DNA of 64,000 nucleotides from SBBG01 sp033717875 (GTDB lineage Bacteria > Pseudomonadota > Gammaproteobacteria > Ga0077554 > Ga007554), in contig JADDKJ010000014.1 in NCBI GenBank assembly GCA_033717875.1, positions 1 to 64,000 of the forward strand. The letters run 5' to 3'. Numbering within the stretch: the stretch's first letter is position 1; each line of letters begins with the position of its first letter. The notes beneath the pieces are model-generated. The model was not told the DNA's origin. It saw only the letters and a program-made list of their open reading frames with translations, and made no database searches. Shown piece by piece: positions 32,654 to 41,232 of the stretch. The translations under genes and the position numbers were made by a program.

Positions 32654-33355
32654 ATGCGCTTCTCGATCTATCGTTATAACCCGGAAACCGACGCCGTGCC
32701 CCGCATGCAGGAGTGCGAACTGCCGGACAACGACATTGTCCCCGGCATGATGCTGCTCGATGCGCTGCGCCTGCTCAAGGCCAAGGACGAAACCCTCACC
32801 TTCCGGCATTCCTGTGGCGAGGGGGTGTGCGGTTCGGACGCGATCAACATCAATGGCCGCAATGGCCTGTCGTGCATCACGCCGCTGTCCGGTCTCAAGC
32901 AGCCCATCGAAATCAGGCCGCTGCCCGGCATGCCGGTGATCCGCGACCTGGTGGTCGATCTCAGCCAGTTCTACCATCAATACCGCGCCATCAAGCCTTA
33001 TCTCATCGTGCATGACCCCGAGCCGGAAACCGAATACCTGCAAGCACCGGAGGAGCGTGACCAGCTCGATGGGCTGTACGAGTGCATCCTGTGTGGCTGC
33101 TGTTCCACCGCCTGCCCGTCGTTCTGGTGGAACCCCGATAAATTCCGCGGGCCGGCGGCCCTGCTTCAGTCTTATCGCTTTCTCGCCGACAGCCGCGATC
33201 AGGCCACGGCCGAGCGTCTGGAGGAGCTGGAAGGTCCTTACCGGCTTTTCCGCTGCCACACCGTGATGAATTGTGTCGATGTTTGTCCCAAGGGCCTGAA
33301 TCCCACCAAGGCGATCGGGCAGATCAAGAAACTCATGCTGAAACATATGGTCTAG
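32654..33355 (+). CDS. sdhB: Succinate dehydrogenase iron-sulfur subunit, SdhB
   Basis: 233 residues. It passes electrons from FAD to quinone through three clusters: [2Fe-2S] in the N-terminal ferredoxin domain (CGEGVCGSDAININGRNGLSC region), [4Fe-4S] (CILCGCCSTACP) and [3Fe-4S] (CHTVMNCVDVCPKGL). The length and spacing match E. coli SdhB. The last residues KKLMLKHMV are followed after three bases by sdhE. Confidence 0.95.
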   Translation: MRFSIYRYNPETDAVPRMQECELPDNDIVPGMMLLDALRLLKAKDETLTFRHSCGEGVCGSDAININGRNGLSCITPLSGLKQPIEIRPLPGMPVIRDLVVDLSQFYHQYRAIKPYLIVHDPEPETEYLQAPEERDQLDGLYECILCGCCSTACPSFWWNPDKFRGPAALLQSYRFLADSRDQATAERLEELEGPYRLFRCHTVMNCVDVCPKGLNPTKAIGQIKKLMLKHMV

Positions 33356-33358
33356 AGC

Positions 33359-33610
33359 ATGGACCGCACGCTCGATCGTACGCGCTTGCATTGGCAGTGC
33401 CGACGCGGCATGCTGGAACTGGATATCATGCTCGGCGAGTTCCTTGAGGCCCGGTTCGATGAACTTGATGCTACAGAAAAGCGGGCCTTTGCCGATTTAT
33501 TGAACTATCCTGATGCCGTTTTGCTCGAATATATCATGGGGCGCATGATCCCCACTGACAGGACTATTGCCAATGTCGTCACCAAAATCCGCCACGCCCC
33601 TGCAAGTTGA
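33359..33610 (+). CDS. sdhE: FAD assembly factor SdhE (YgfY/CptB)
   Basis: 83 residues. SdhE promotes covalent flavin attachment to SdhA. The conserved CRRGMLELDIML motif is at residues 14-25 and the helical bundle ends LLNYPDAVLLEYIMG. Its place directly after sdhB supports the role. It overlaps the next gene by 38 bp. Confidence 0.93.
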   Translation: MDRTLDRTRLHWQCRRGMLELDIMLGEFLEARFDELDATEKRAFADLLNYPDAVLLEYIMGRMIPTDRTIANVVTKIRHAPAS

Positions 33611-34055
33611 TGTGCGCTATTCCCCCTGGCTGGCGGGATTGACGCTGTTCGTGCATGGCGGCGCGCTTGCCATTCTCCTGCCGCTCGCCTTTTCGCTCTG
33701 GGCGAAGGCCGTGCTGGCGGGCGTCATCACGGCGAGCCTGGCGTACATCCTCAACACCCACGCACTGCTGCGCCATGAGCGCGCCGTGTTGCGGCTGATC
33801 TGGGGCAGCGACGACGACTGGACATTACACACCGCGCGCGGCGAGGCTGTTGTCGCGCGATTGTTACCAGGTAGTTATGTGCATCCACTGCTGGTGGTGC
33901 TCAACTTCGAGATCAATGTGTCCGATATAAACGGACGTATACCGTCACGGGCGCGCCGCCGGTCGGTGGTGCTTGCGCCGGACAGCAGCGATGCGGCAAC
34001 GCTGCGCAGGTTGCGCGCGCGGTTGAATTTCTTTCTGCCGGAAGACAGGAAGTAG
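33573..34055 (+). CDS. YgfX-like membrane protein (CptA family)
   Basis: 160 residues with two close N-terminal membrane helices (LTLFVHGGALAILLPLAF and WAKAVLAGVITASLAYIL) and a soluble C-terminal part with VVLNFEINV. In E. coli the ygfX gene follows sdhE, and YgfX is described as a toxin partner of SdhE that perturbs the cytoskeleton. Homology is inferred mainly from position and topology. ATG 33573 was chosen over TTG 33567. Confidence 0.7.
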   Translation: MSSPKSATPLQVDVRYSPWLAGLTLFVHGGALAILLPLAFSLWAKAVLAGVITASLAYILNTHALLRHERAVLRLIWGSDDDWTLHTARGEAVVARLLPGSYVHPLLVVLNFEINVSDINGRIPSRARRRSVVLAPDSSDAATLRRLRARLNFFLPEDRK

Positions 34056-34094
34056 GTCGGGTTTAACCTTACAACTCAACGAGAGGATTGCTGA

Positions 34095-34340
34095 ATGAAC
34101 AAAACGCTGATTGGTGCCGGAGTCATTGCTCTTGCGACCCTGTTTGGCGCGTCCACCCTGGCTATCGCCGGTGACAAGAAGGGCGAGCCAGAGGGTATGG
34201 CGGAAGTAGAGCACGGTGAACACAAGGCCAAGGGCCATGACAAGCATGGCAAGATGGATAAGGCGGACAAAAAAGCCGCTAAGCAGGGGGAGGCAGGGGA
34301 ACACGCCAAGAAAAAAGACGACAAGGACATTCCCAAATAG
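34095..34340 (+). CDS. Small secreted His/Lys/Asp/Glu-rich protein
   Basis: 81 residues. A signal peptide ends after ASTLAIA (about residue 25). The mature part is almost entirely charged: EVEHGEHKAKGHDKHGK and DKKAAKQGEAGEHAKKKDDK. Five histidines suggest metal binding, but the family is not recognised and the sequence may be disordered. GAGAGGA about 8 bp upstream is a good ribosome site. It ends the sdh strand and is followed by a terminator-like hairpin. Confidence 0.75.
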   Translation: MNKTLIGAGVIALATLFGASTLAIAGDKKGEPEGMAEVEHGEHKAKGHDKHGKMDKADKKAAKQGEAGEHAKKKDDKDIPK

Positions 34341-34365
34341 GTCGATTCGATTCCGTCTCACAAAC

Positions 34366-34392
34366 AGCGCCCCTGCCCGGGGCGCTTTCATT
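34366..34392 (+). terminator. Rho-independent terminator after the small secreted protein
   Basis: AGCGCCCC (34366-34373), 5-base loop TGCCC, GGGGCGCT (34379-34386), then TTCATTTC. It is an 8-bp all-matched G/C stem. The U-run is short and broken, so efficiency is uncertain. It could also end the convergent transcript. Confidence 0.65.
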
Positions 34393-34402
34393 TCTGGGGC
34401 CC

Positions 34403-35158
34403 TCAGCCCTGCAAGTGCGAATCAATCCCGCACGGCCCCCGGAATTCCTCCGGCACGTCCGGCGGGCATTCGCCGCATAACACATTGCCCGGCACCGCGA
34501 AATCCATTTTACGTGGATAAGGCAGCTTCAGGCTGTTCATGATTCCCACGAACTCCTCCAGGGTCTTGCCGGCCAGGCGGGGGTTGCGCGCCTTTTCCTG
34601 GCCGATGCTCGAAACCTGCCGTCCCGCATAATCGTGTCCCGGATATACCAGCGTTTCATCGGGCAGGGCAAAAAATTTCTGCTGAATGGATTGATAAAGT
34701 GCTACGGGATCGCCGCTCTGAAAATCGGTACGCCCGCAGCCGTCGATCAGTAAGGCATCGCCGCTGAACAACAGCGTGTGCGTGCCGTCGTCGAGCAGGT
34801 AGGCATGATGGGCAGAGGTGTGGCCTGGTGTATAGAGCGGATGCAGCGTGATCGCGCCGAACCGGAATGGTTCGCCTTCCCGCAGCCCGGCGTCGCGGCA
34901 GGGAATGTCATCCATCGCCGGCCCCGTGATTTTGCTGCCTAGCAGGTATTTCAGCTTGCGCGCGCCGGTGAGATGATCGGCGTGAATATGCGTCTCGATG
35001 GTATAGATGAGCTTCAGCCCGAGTTGCTGCAACACCTGCTGGTCGCGTTCCACGGTTTCCAGCACGGGATCGATCAGCAACGCCTGGCCGGTGTCGCGGC
35101 AGCCGAGCAGGTAGGTGTAGCTCGATGAGTTGGGTTCGAACAGTTGTCTGAATATCAT
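34403..35158 (-). CDS. Persulfide dioxygenase-like metallo-beta-lactamase-fold hydrolase (ETHE1 type)
   Basis: 251 residues. ETHE1-type enzymes use a mononuclear Fe(II) and O2 to oxidise glutathione persulfide to sulfite. The MBL motif is THIHADHLTGA near residue 57. Further metal ligands are PGHTSAH and GDALLIDGCGRTDFQSG, and CxGH-like VYPGHDYAG follows. The GRTDFQ segment separates ETHE1 from glyoxalase II. A C-terminal extension has CGECPPDVPEEFRGPCGID with three cysteines. Hydrolysis of hydroxyacylglutathione is less likely. It stands 21 bp downstream of the M16 peptidase gene on the same strand. Confidence 0.85.
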   Translation of the reverse strand: MIFRQLFEPNSSSYTYLLGCRDTGQALLIDPVLETVERDQQVLQQLGLKLIYTIETHIHADHLTGARKLKYLLGSKITGPAMDDIPCRDAGLREGEPFRFGAITLHPLYTPGHTSAHHAYLLDDGTHTLLFSGDALLIDGCGRTDFQSGDPVALYQSIQQKFFALPDETLVYPGHDYAGRQVSSIGQEKARNPRLAGKTLEEFVGIMNSLKLPYPRKMDFAVPGNVLCGECPPDVPEEFRGPCGIDSHLQG

Positions 35159-35179
35159 AGCGTCTCTTCCCCTGTTACG

Positions 35180-36409
35180 TCATGGCGACCATTCAAGGTG
35201 CAGGGTGCTGGCCCATGCCTGTTCGAGATGGGTGGCCACGGATTGCGTGGTGATTTCATCCAATTGCTTCAGTCGTTCATTCATGGATGGATGGCGTCCA
35301 AGGTAGATCGCCTCGCGCGCCAGCCGTTCCATGCACTCTTCTGGATCATCTTCCGCAATCAGCATGGCGGAGCGCAAGTGGCAGCGGGAGTTTTCAACTT
35401 CATCGGCGCCGGGGCCTGATCTTATGAGCTGTTGCAGAATCTCTTCCACCGCCGCGCGGCATTCCTGTGTGCGTTCCGGTTCGCAGGCGGTCTGCATCAG
35501 CCACAGCCCACAGTCGGAATATAACTCAAGGCGCGACTGAATGGCGTAGGCCAGACCGCGCCGCTCGCGGATTTCCTGAAACAGCCGTGAAGAGACGCCG
35601 CCGCCCAGCAGATGATTGGCGAGCAACAGCGACGGATAACGTTCGTCACCGATAGGCAGCGTCTTCATTGTCCATACCAGATGGCTTTGCGCCAGATCAT
35701 GGCGGGCGCGATGACGGCCGCTGGCGAAGCGTGGCGCGGATGATGGGGAGGCAGTGCCCGGCGGCAGGGCGGCCAGCGGCGCGCAGGCTTTCACCAGCGT
35801 GGTATGGTCCACTGCGCCGGCGGCCACCACCAATAATCGGTCGCCAGTGAGCAGGCCGCGCAGATAGGTGTGCATGCCTGCGGCGGTGGCCTGTTCGATG
35901 ACCGCCTGGCGGCCGAGGATCGGCCAGCCGATGGCATGATCGGGCCATGCCAGTTCAACCGCCGTTTCTTCCACCGCTTCCTCGGGCGCGTCCTCGATCA
36001 TCGCCATCTCTTGCAAGACGACTTCGCGCTCCACGGCCAGATCGCCTTCATTGAAGCGCGGCGTGAGCAGCATGGCGATGAAGAGGTCGAGCAGCTCCCC
36101 CATCTCCTGCGCCGGCACCAGTCCATGCAACGCCGTCAGTTCCCGCCCGGTATGAGCATTGACCTGCCCGCCCATCGCCTCGAAGCACCGCGCCAGCGCC
36201 AGCGCGTCATGACCGTCGCAGCCCTTGAACAGCAGATGCTCCAGCAGATGGGCGTAACCGGCCTGCGCCGGGTTCTGGTGACGTCCGCCATTCAGGATCC
36301 ACACACCGAGCGAGGTGCTGTGCGCGGCGGGCAATTTGCGGCTGATGATGGTGACGCCGTTGGCGAGGAGGGTGGTGCGGATGTCGTTGTTGGGGGTGTG
36401 GCTGTGCAA
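35180..36409 (-). CDS. Zinc peptidase of the M16 (pitrilysin/processing peptidase) family
   Basis: 409 residues, similar in size to bacterial PqqL/YmxG-type single-chain M16 peptidases. The inverted zinc motif HLLEH is near residue 51, with the third ligand in VEREVVLQEMAMIEDAPEE (Glu, about 75 residues later). The C-terminal half repeats the fold without a zinc site (SSRLFQEIRERRGLAYAI). No signal peptide is apparent, so a cytoplasmic role is likely. Its upstream side is followed by 150 bp of unassigned sequence and then the IS. Confidence 0.88.
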   Translation of the reverse strand: MHSHTPNNDIRTTLLANGVTIISRKLPAAHSTSLGVWILNGGRHQNPAQAGYAHLLEHLLFKGCDGHDALALARCFEAMGGQVNAHTGRELTALHGLVPAQEMGELLDLFIAMLLTPRFNEGDLAVEREVVLQEMAMIEDAPEEAVEETAVELAWPDHAIGWPILGRQAVIEQATAAGMHTYLRGLLTGDRLLVVAAGAVDHTTLVKACAPLAALPPGTASPSSAPRFASGRHRARHDLAQSHLVWTMKTLPIGDERYPSLLLANHLLGGGVSSRLFQEIRERRGLAYAIQSRLELYSDCGLWLMQTACEPERTQECRAAVEEILQQLIRSGPGADEVENSRCHLRSAMLIAEDDPEECMERLAREAIYLGRHPSMNERLKQLDEITTQSVATHLEQAWASTLHLEWSP

Positions 36410-36564
36410 TGTTGGAACCTCGGGAACGGGGACACTTTACTGCCAGGGAGATGATGCGCACCAAGCAAGTGCGCGCTCAATGGCGGGTTGCTTTATCGTG
36501 GTGCATCGAGGCTGTGCTGTCTGCCGGATACTAATTTCATCTTATCATGTTTATATTTGATTTT
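36410..36564. other. Unassigned intergenic DNA left of the IS
   Basis: No gene can be supported. The last eight bases, TTGATTTT (36557-36564), are the left copy of the IS target duplication. This is the promoter side of the M16 gene, but I see no clear -35/-10 pair. Confidence 0.4.
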
Positions 36565-36576
36565 GGGTCATGACTA

Positions 36577-36709
36577 TAGATGCGGCCATGTGAAGTTTGA
36601 AGTCAACCTTTGACGTAGGTGCGGATTCATCCGCACAGCACTGTAAAACGTACCCATTAATGCGGATGAATCCGCACCTACAACTTCAAACTTCACCTGG
36701 CCACATCAA
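36577..36709 (-). mobile_element. 133-bp MITE-like element inserted in the IS terminal repeat (copy B)
   Basis: Same element as 10183-10315 in opposite orientation, 131/133 identical. Both differences fall in the terminal repeat at 36577-36603. It is flanked by TA (36575-36576 and 36710-36711), and the intact IS end shows that the original site held one TA. So the insertion duplicated TA. The TA belonged to the TAG stop codon of the transposase gene, which now reads TAT TGA. Confidence 0.92.
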
Positions 36710-37387
36710 TAGTTAAGGGGATTGTTTCGGCACAATTTCAGGATGATGAGATAGAGATCCTGCTGTCTGTGATTGAACCGAAATTCACATTCTTTCAGGT
36801 GCAAATAGAACGTATGTTTATTCATACCGCGAAAACGAGTCAATCGGGATTTGGCATATCCCCAAGCCTTCGATGCCATTGATATGGGTCTTGTCCCTCA
36901 CGAATTCATCCTTGCCATGGTCGACACGAAGGTGTTTCCCGTAGCCCACATCGACCAGGCCATTATACCCGCGCCAGCCATCGGAATAGATGACGCTCTC
37001 GAGCGTGACACGCCCCCGGATAATTGCCTGGAACGTGGTTTTTCTGCAATCGGGCACGATTTCAGTATAGACACAGCCATTACGTTTGAAGACGCCGAAG
37101 ACGGCTGTTTTGCCGAATGCCCCACGCCCTCGTTTACCTCTGATGCGTTTGGCGCCAAAGTAAGATTCGTCGACTTCAATCTCCCCCGAGAACGGCGACT
37201 GGCGCTCACAGTAATCAGCAATGCGTTCACGAATGCCTCGCAAGTATCGATTGACTGTGTTGCGGTTACGCTGCGTCAACGCACTAATCTGGGTGGCGTC
37301 CAAATCCAGGGCAAACAGACGAACCAGCTGCCGAAATTGACGCTTACTGATTCGTGCACGAATTGCGTACCTGTTTTTCATCGCCAT
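36706..37387 (-). pseudogene. Frameshifted IS1595-family transposase
   Basis: Starts at 37387 (MAMKNRYAIRARISKRQF). DDE-type acid residues are visible in IEVDESYFG and IYSDGWRGYNG, and the third region should read GIEGFWGYAKSRL. Around 36864 two bases are missing, so the frame shifts after GIEG and ends early at 36818. In the restored frame the sequence continues WGYAKSRLTRFRGMNKHTF to NPLNY and a stop at 36706-36708. The element cannot move by itself unless frameshifting or a copy elsewhere supplies the protein. Confidence 0.88.
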
Positions 37388-37493
37388 GACAATAGGTTAG
37401 CTCCACTTTGCTCACCCTTAACTAGTCATGACCCTTGATTTTATGTAACTATTCAGCGCCTTCCTTCATTCTATCCAGCTTTTCTTGAATGAA

Positions 37494-37771
37494 GTCTGGC
37501 CATTGGCCGGGCGCTCTGCACCGGCCCCAAATTGCTGATTCTCGACGAACCCACCGAAGGCATCCAGCCCAACATCGTTCATGACATCGGCGACGCCATT
37601 CTGCATTTGATCCGCGAGCAGAACATGGCCGTTCTGCTTGTCGAACAAAAACTCGCCTTCGCCCGCCGCGTTGCGCAGCGCTTTTGCATCATGGAAAAAG
37701 GGCGCACGGTGGCAGCCGGGCCGATGGATGATCTGGATGACCGGCTGATCGGCCAACATCTGGCGGTGTGA
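37494..37771 (+). pseudogene. Remnant of a UrtE-like branched-chain/urea ABC ATPase gene
   Basis: The C-terminal 90 or so residues of a UrtE/LivF-type ATPase. LAIGRALCTGPKLLILDEPTEGIQPN contains Walker B and the residues right after the signature. It continues to VLLVEQKLAFARRVAQRF and MEKGRTVAAG. An in-frame TGA lies immediately upstream at about 37488. Walker A and the LSGGQ signature are missing, and no urt neighbours remain. The PTEGIQP wording is more UrtE- than LivF-like. The rest was probably lost together with or after IS insertion. Confidence 0.8.
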
Positions 37772-37875
37772 TTATGGATTTTCCATTTCCCGCTTAAATG
37801 GAGAATCTGGGTTAGAATAACCCACCACCGCTGGATTCCAGGCCAGCGCATCACAATTTCATAGGCGGGTCCATC

Positions 37876-38367
37876 ATGATGATTAAAACATCGAAATTTT
37901 CTTTTTTGCGAGCGGCTTTTGTTCTGGTGCCATTTTTTCTCACGGCCTGCACCGATCCACCCAAAACCGTCCAGCCAGGCAAGCTGGATCAACAGTTCTA
38001 CGAACTCGTCAAGGCGAAGGATTTCGATCAGGCGGCGATGCTGTTTTCCAATGAGAAATCGCCCGGCGAATGGGCGGCTTACATGAAGGAGAATAACGCC
38101 TTGCTGGGAGATTTGCGGAGTTATGAAGTCAAGGACAGGGTGGTCAATACCATCCTCACCGGTCAGGTGTATATCACCCGTTATAAAACGAAATACGCCA
38201 ACGGCGAGGCGAACGAGGTGGTGACGATCAAGGACGAAATCAACAATGGCGGCATCCAGATCGTCATGTATAAAGTCACTCCGACGCAAAAGACCCTGAA
38301 GGATCTCTCCCAGCAGCAGGGCGCGGCACCGAATCAGGAGGCGGCGCCCGCCCCGGCGGCCCAGTGA
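37876..38367 (+). CDS. Lipoprotein of unknown function
   Basis: 163 residues. The signal peptide ends in the lipobox LTAC (Cys at about residue 25), so the mature protein is lipid-anchored; Thr-Asp follow the Cys. The mature part (LDQQFYELVKAKDFDQAAMLF and following) resembles a small alpha/beta fold that I cannot name. It ends with a Pro/Ala-rich tail (EAAPAPAAQ). A perfect palindrome GGGTTA-GAA-TAACCC at 37809-37823, about 53 bp before the start, may be an operator or promoter part. It converges on the TonB-dependent receptor gene. Confidence 0.75.
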   Translation: MMIKTSKFSFLRAAFVLVPFFLTACTDPPKTVQPGKLDQQFYELVKAKDFDQAAMLFSNEKSPGEWAAYMKENNALLGDLRSYEVKDRVVNTILTGQVYITRYKTKYANGEANEVVTIKDEINNGGIQIVMYKVTPTQKTLKDLSQQQGAAPNQEAAPAPAAQ

Positions 38368-38395
38368 CAAGGTGACAGCATCCCCTCACGTCAAT

Positions 38396-38419
38396 CCTCT
38401 CCCGCGCATGCGGGAGAGG
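38396..38419. terminator. Hairpin between convergent lipoprotein and receptor genes
   Basis: CCTCTCCCGC-GCAT-GCGGGAGAGG, a perfect 10-bp stem, 11 bp before the stop codon of the receptor gene. No U-run follows on either strand. It resembles a REP-type palindrome and may protect or end both transcripts. Confidence 0.55.
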
Positions 38420-38429
38420 GGGCGATGCA

Positions 38430-40523
38430 TTAGAAATTACTCGTCAAGGTCAACCGGAGCGAGCGCGATTCGACAGGATGGAGGTGTTTGTCGCTCACCG
38501 GTGCCGCTTCGTTGGCGAGTTGTGATTCGTAGTAATACGTGATGGCGTCGGCTTTTCTGTTCAGCAAATTGAAAATTTGCAGCGCCACGCGCACGTTCTT
38601 GCGCAGTTTGTAACCGACCTGGCCGTTCAGCAGCGTGGTGTTGCTGGATCGCACGCTGTTGTCTTCAACCAGCGCGCGCGGGCCGAAATGACGCAGGTGC
38701 AGGCTGCCGAACCAGGGGCCGATGTTATCCACCAGAGCAGCCAGCGAAGCGATGCCTTCCGGTGCGCCGGGGATGCGGTTTCCTTCCGGCGCGTCGTCGC
38801 GGAAGCGCGCCTTGGCATAGGCGATGTCCGCGTCGATGACCAGCCAGTCGGTGGGCTGATAGTAATTGGCGAATTCAAAGCCCGTGCGGCGGCTCGGCCG
38901 GCCGGCTTCGGTGGTGCCGGCATCGCCGAGGAAGAGCAGCTCGGAGTCGCTCTCCAGTTGATATACCGTGAACGTGCTTTGCAAGCCGGGGATGATGGCG
39001 GTGCGCAGGCCGATGTCGGCGCCCTTGGTGCGCACCAGCGGGGTGACGCGATCCACCGCGAGACTGCTCTTGGGGTCGACGGTGATGGTCGTGCCGCGCG
39101 CATCATTGCTGCGGAAGCCGCCGCCGAGATTGATATAATACTCGGTCTTGGCCCAAGGCCCGAAAATCATGCTCAGTTTGGGATTGGTGATGCTGGCGTT
39201 TTCCGTGCCGGAATTTGCGGCATTGTTGCTGTTGACTTTGAAGCGGTAAAAATCGCTGCGTAGTCCGGCGACGGTGCGGAATTTTTCCGCCCAGCGCGTG
39301 CTGTTCTGGAGATACACGGCCGCGCTGGTTTCGATGATCTGGTCGCGTCGCGTTGTGCCCCATACCTGGCGCTGTTTGGTGCTCATCAAGCCATTGAAGA
39401 TATTGTCGTTCTGCAATTGCAGGCCGATGGTGTTTTCGACATCGCGCTCGCCCCATTGCGTCAGCCAGCTCTGGCTGATGTTTGTCGCCGACATGACGCG
39501 CTTGTCGGGCTGATAGAACTGGTCGCCGGTCAGGCATTGGCCGGTTCGTGCGATATCATCCAGGCAATACGTGAAATTCGAATACAGGTTGAGATCGTGC
39601 TGTATGACATACGCATTGGCGCGTGTGATGCCATTCCCTCTCATACGTTGCCAGGCGGTCGACAGGCTGTAGCGATAGACATCGCCGCCGTCGCTGGGGT
39701 CCACCGCGCCCAGGCGAGGTATCGCACCGCTGTCCACGGCGCGCTGCGGGATCTGATCGGTGGCGTTCCACAAGCCACGATAGGCCATGGCGGTGACGTT
39801 GAAGCGATTCTTGTCGTCGCCCTGGCTGTAGCGCAGCACGGCGTTGAATCTGCGGTAATCGTCGGGATTGATCCACGGACCATCCTTGGTGTGTACTTCG
39901 GCGGCATACAGCAGATTGCCCGCGCCCAGCTTGGGAGAGTCGGCGAGCAGCAAGCGCCGGTAGCCCTGCTGACCGATGCCGATACTGGAGATGCCCTGTG
40001 GCAGAGTGTCGAGATAGCCGATATTGATGCTGCCCGCCGACGAAAAATCACCTTCCTCGGCGTAGTAAGGTCCTTTCTTGTATTGCAGACCGCTGACCAG
40101 CTCCGGGATCAGGAAGTTCAGGTCCGTCCACCCCTGGCCGTGGCCGTGGCTGCGCTGGTTGACCAGCATGCCATCGACGCTGGTGCGCAAATCCGTGCCG
40201 TGATCGAGGTTGATACCGCGCACATAATACTGGCCCGCCTTGCCCTCGCCGCTGTGCTGGGTGGCGATCAGCCCCGGCACGGTTTCCATCAACTCGCTCT
40301 GACGGTAGATGGTGCGTGCATCGAGCTGCTTCTTGAGCACCGTGCCCTGATTGGCCGAATCGGCAGTGCCGATGAGGTTCTCGGCGGAAGATTTCACTTC
40401 CACCACGTCAAGCGTCGGCACCCCGGCGGCATGGGTGATCAGCGGCGCCGCCACGCCTGAGACGGCCAATGTGATGTTCGCCGCGCGCTTGAGGGCGCGG
40501 CGGATTCCCCGATGGTTGTTCAT
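38430..40523 (-). CDS. TonB-dependent outer-membrane receptor
   Basis: 697 residues: signal peptide (to about THAAG, residue 33), N-terminal plug domain (RQSELMETVPGLIATQHSGE, then QYYVRGINLDHGTDLRTSVD) and a beta-barrel ending in Phe (LTLTSNF). The plug has an unusual SHGHGQGWTD run. It lies near exbD, exbB, tonB and a Zn/Mn-type ABC importer, so it may take up a metal or metal chelate. The ligand is unproven. ATG 40523 was chosen because AGGAG lies about 13 bp upstream. No classic Fur box was found by eye. Confidence 0.88.
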   Translation of the reverse strand: MNNHRGIRRALKRAANITLAVSGVAAPLITHAAGVPTLDVVEVKSSAENLIGTADSANQGTVLKKQLDARTIYRQSELMETVPGLIATQHSGEGKAGQYYVRGINLDHGTDLRTSVDGMLVNQRSHGHGQGWTDLNFLIPELVSGLQYKKGPYYAEEGDFSSAGSINIGYLDTLPQGISSIGIGQQGYRRLLLADSPKLGAGNLLYAAEVHTKDGPWINPDDYRRFNAVLRYSQGDDKNRFNVTAMAYRGLWNATDQIPQRAVDSGAIPRLGAVDPSDGGDVYRYSLSTAWQRMRGNGITRANAYVIQHDLNLYSNFTYCLDDIARTGQCLTGDQFYQPDKRVMSATNISQSWLTQWGERDVENTIGLQLQNDNIFNGLMSTKQRQVWGTTRRDQIIETSAAVYLQNSTRWAEKFRTVAGLRSDFYRFKVNSNNAANSGTENASITNPKLSMIFGPWAKTEYYINLGGGFRSNDARGTTITVDPKSSLAVDRVTPLVRTKGADIGLRTAIIPGLQSTFTVYQLESDSELLFLGDAGTTEAGRPSRRTGFEFANYYQPTDWLVIDADIAYAKARFRDDAPEGNRIPGAPEGIASLAALVDNIGPWFGSLHLRHFGPRALVEDNSVRSSNTTLLNGQVGYKLRKNVRVALQIFNLLNRKADAITYYYESQLANEAAPVSDKHLHPVESRSLRLTLTSNF

Positions 40524-40766
40524 TGGTATTGTTCTCCTGATGCCATGTAGATAAAGCGAGTTTGTTGTGTGACGAAAGATAAATTCTTCATACCTCAAAA
40601 GTCAAGCCTCAATTTTTCAGCAGAAACCTGGGGGATTCCCTTGGATTGTCATTTCAGTCTGAAAACAGCAAGCTATTATCCTGAAAAACGGTGGGTAGTG
40701 GCGTGGCGAGCATGAATAAGATACTGAAGATGAAAATATTCCGCTGTCCGATTCGCGGAGGCCGAC

Positions 40767-41231
40767 ATGCGTATAGGTGATGTCGCGCCGGATTTCACGC
40801 TCGCAGATCAACAGGGCATTGCGCGCAGCCTGGCCGAATTTCGCGGGCGGTGGGTGGTGTTGTATTTTTATCCCAAGGATGACACACCCGGCTGTACCGC
40901 GGAGGCGTGTCAATTCCGTGATGATTATCCCGGGGTGAAGTCGCTCGGCGCCGAGGTCATCGGGGTCAGTGTCGATAATCATCACAGCCATGCGAAGTTC
41001 GCCAGAAAATACCGCCTGCCGTTTCCGTTGTTGGCCGATGCCGATGGCCGTGTCGCAAAACTTTATGGCTCGTTATGGGATTTATGGTTGCTGCGTTTCG
41101 CCAGGCGTCACACCTTCCTGGTCGATCCGCAGGGCAAGGTGGCGAAAATCTATCGCCATGTGAGTCCGCGGTCGCACAGCCGTGAGATCATTGCCGATTT
41201 GCGCGCGTTGCAGCAGGCCGCGCCGCGTTGA
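40767..41231 (+). CDS. Peroxiredoxin, BCP/PrxQ type
   Basis: 154-residue thiol peroxidase. The peroxidatic Cys43 is in DDTPGCTAEACQFRDDY and Cys48, five residues later, is the PrxQ resolving position. The C-terminal region has THTFLVDP-like RRHTFLVDPQGKVAKIY. It reduces H2O2 or alkyl hydroperoxides with thioredoxin. It is divergent from the receptor gene (240 bp apart) and converges with exbD after one base. Confidence 0.92.
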   Translation: MRIGDVAPDFTLADQQGIARSLAEFRGRWVVLYFYPKDDTPGCTAEACQFRDDYPGVKSLGAEVIGVSVDNHHSHAKFARKYRLPFPLLADADGRVAKLYGSLWDLWLLRFARRHTFLVDPQGKVAKIYRHVSPRSHSREIIADLRALQQAAPR

Positions 41232-41232
41232 T

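Larger units (their letters stand above)
36565..37434 (-). mobile_element. IS1595-type insertion sequence carrying a nested MITE
   Basis: The two ends are GGGTCATGACTA (36565-36576) and its complement (37423-37434). An 8-bp target duplication TTGATTTT lies on both sides (36557-36564 and 37435-37442), as known for the IS1595 family. Removing the MITE and one TA restores the left terminal repeat to GGGTCATGACTAGTTAAGGG, identical over 20 bp to the right one. The element is 870 bp now and would be 735 bp without the insertion. Its only gene is a frameshifted transposase on the minus strand. Confidence 0.92.
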
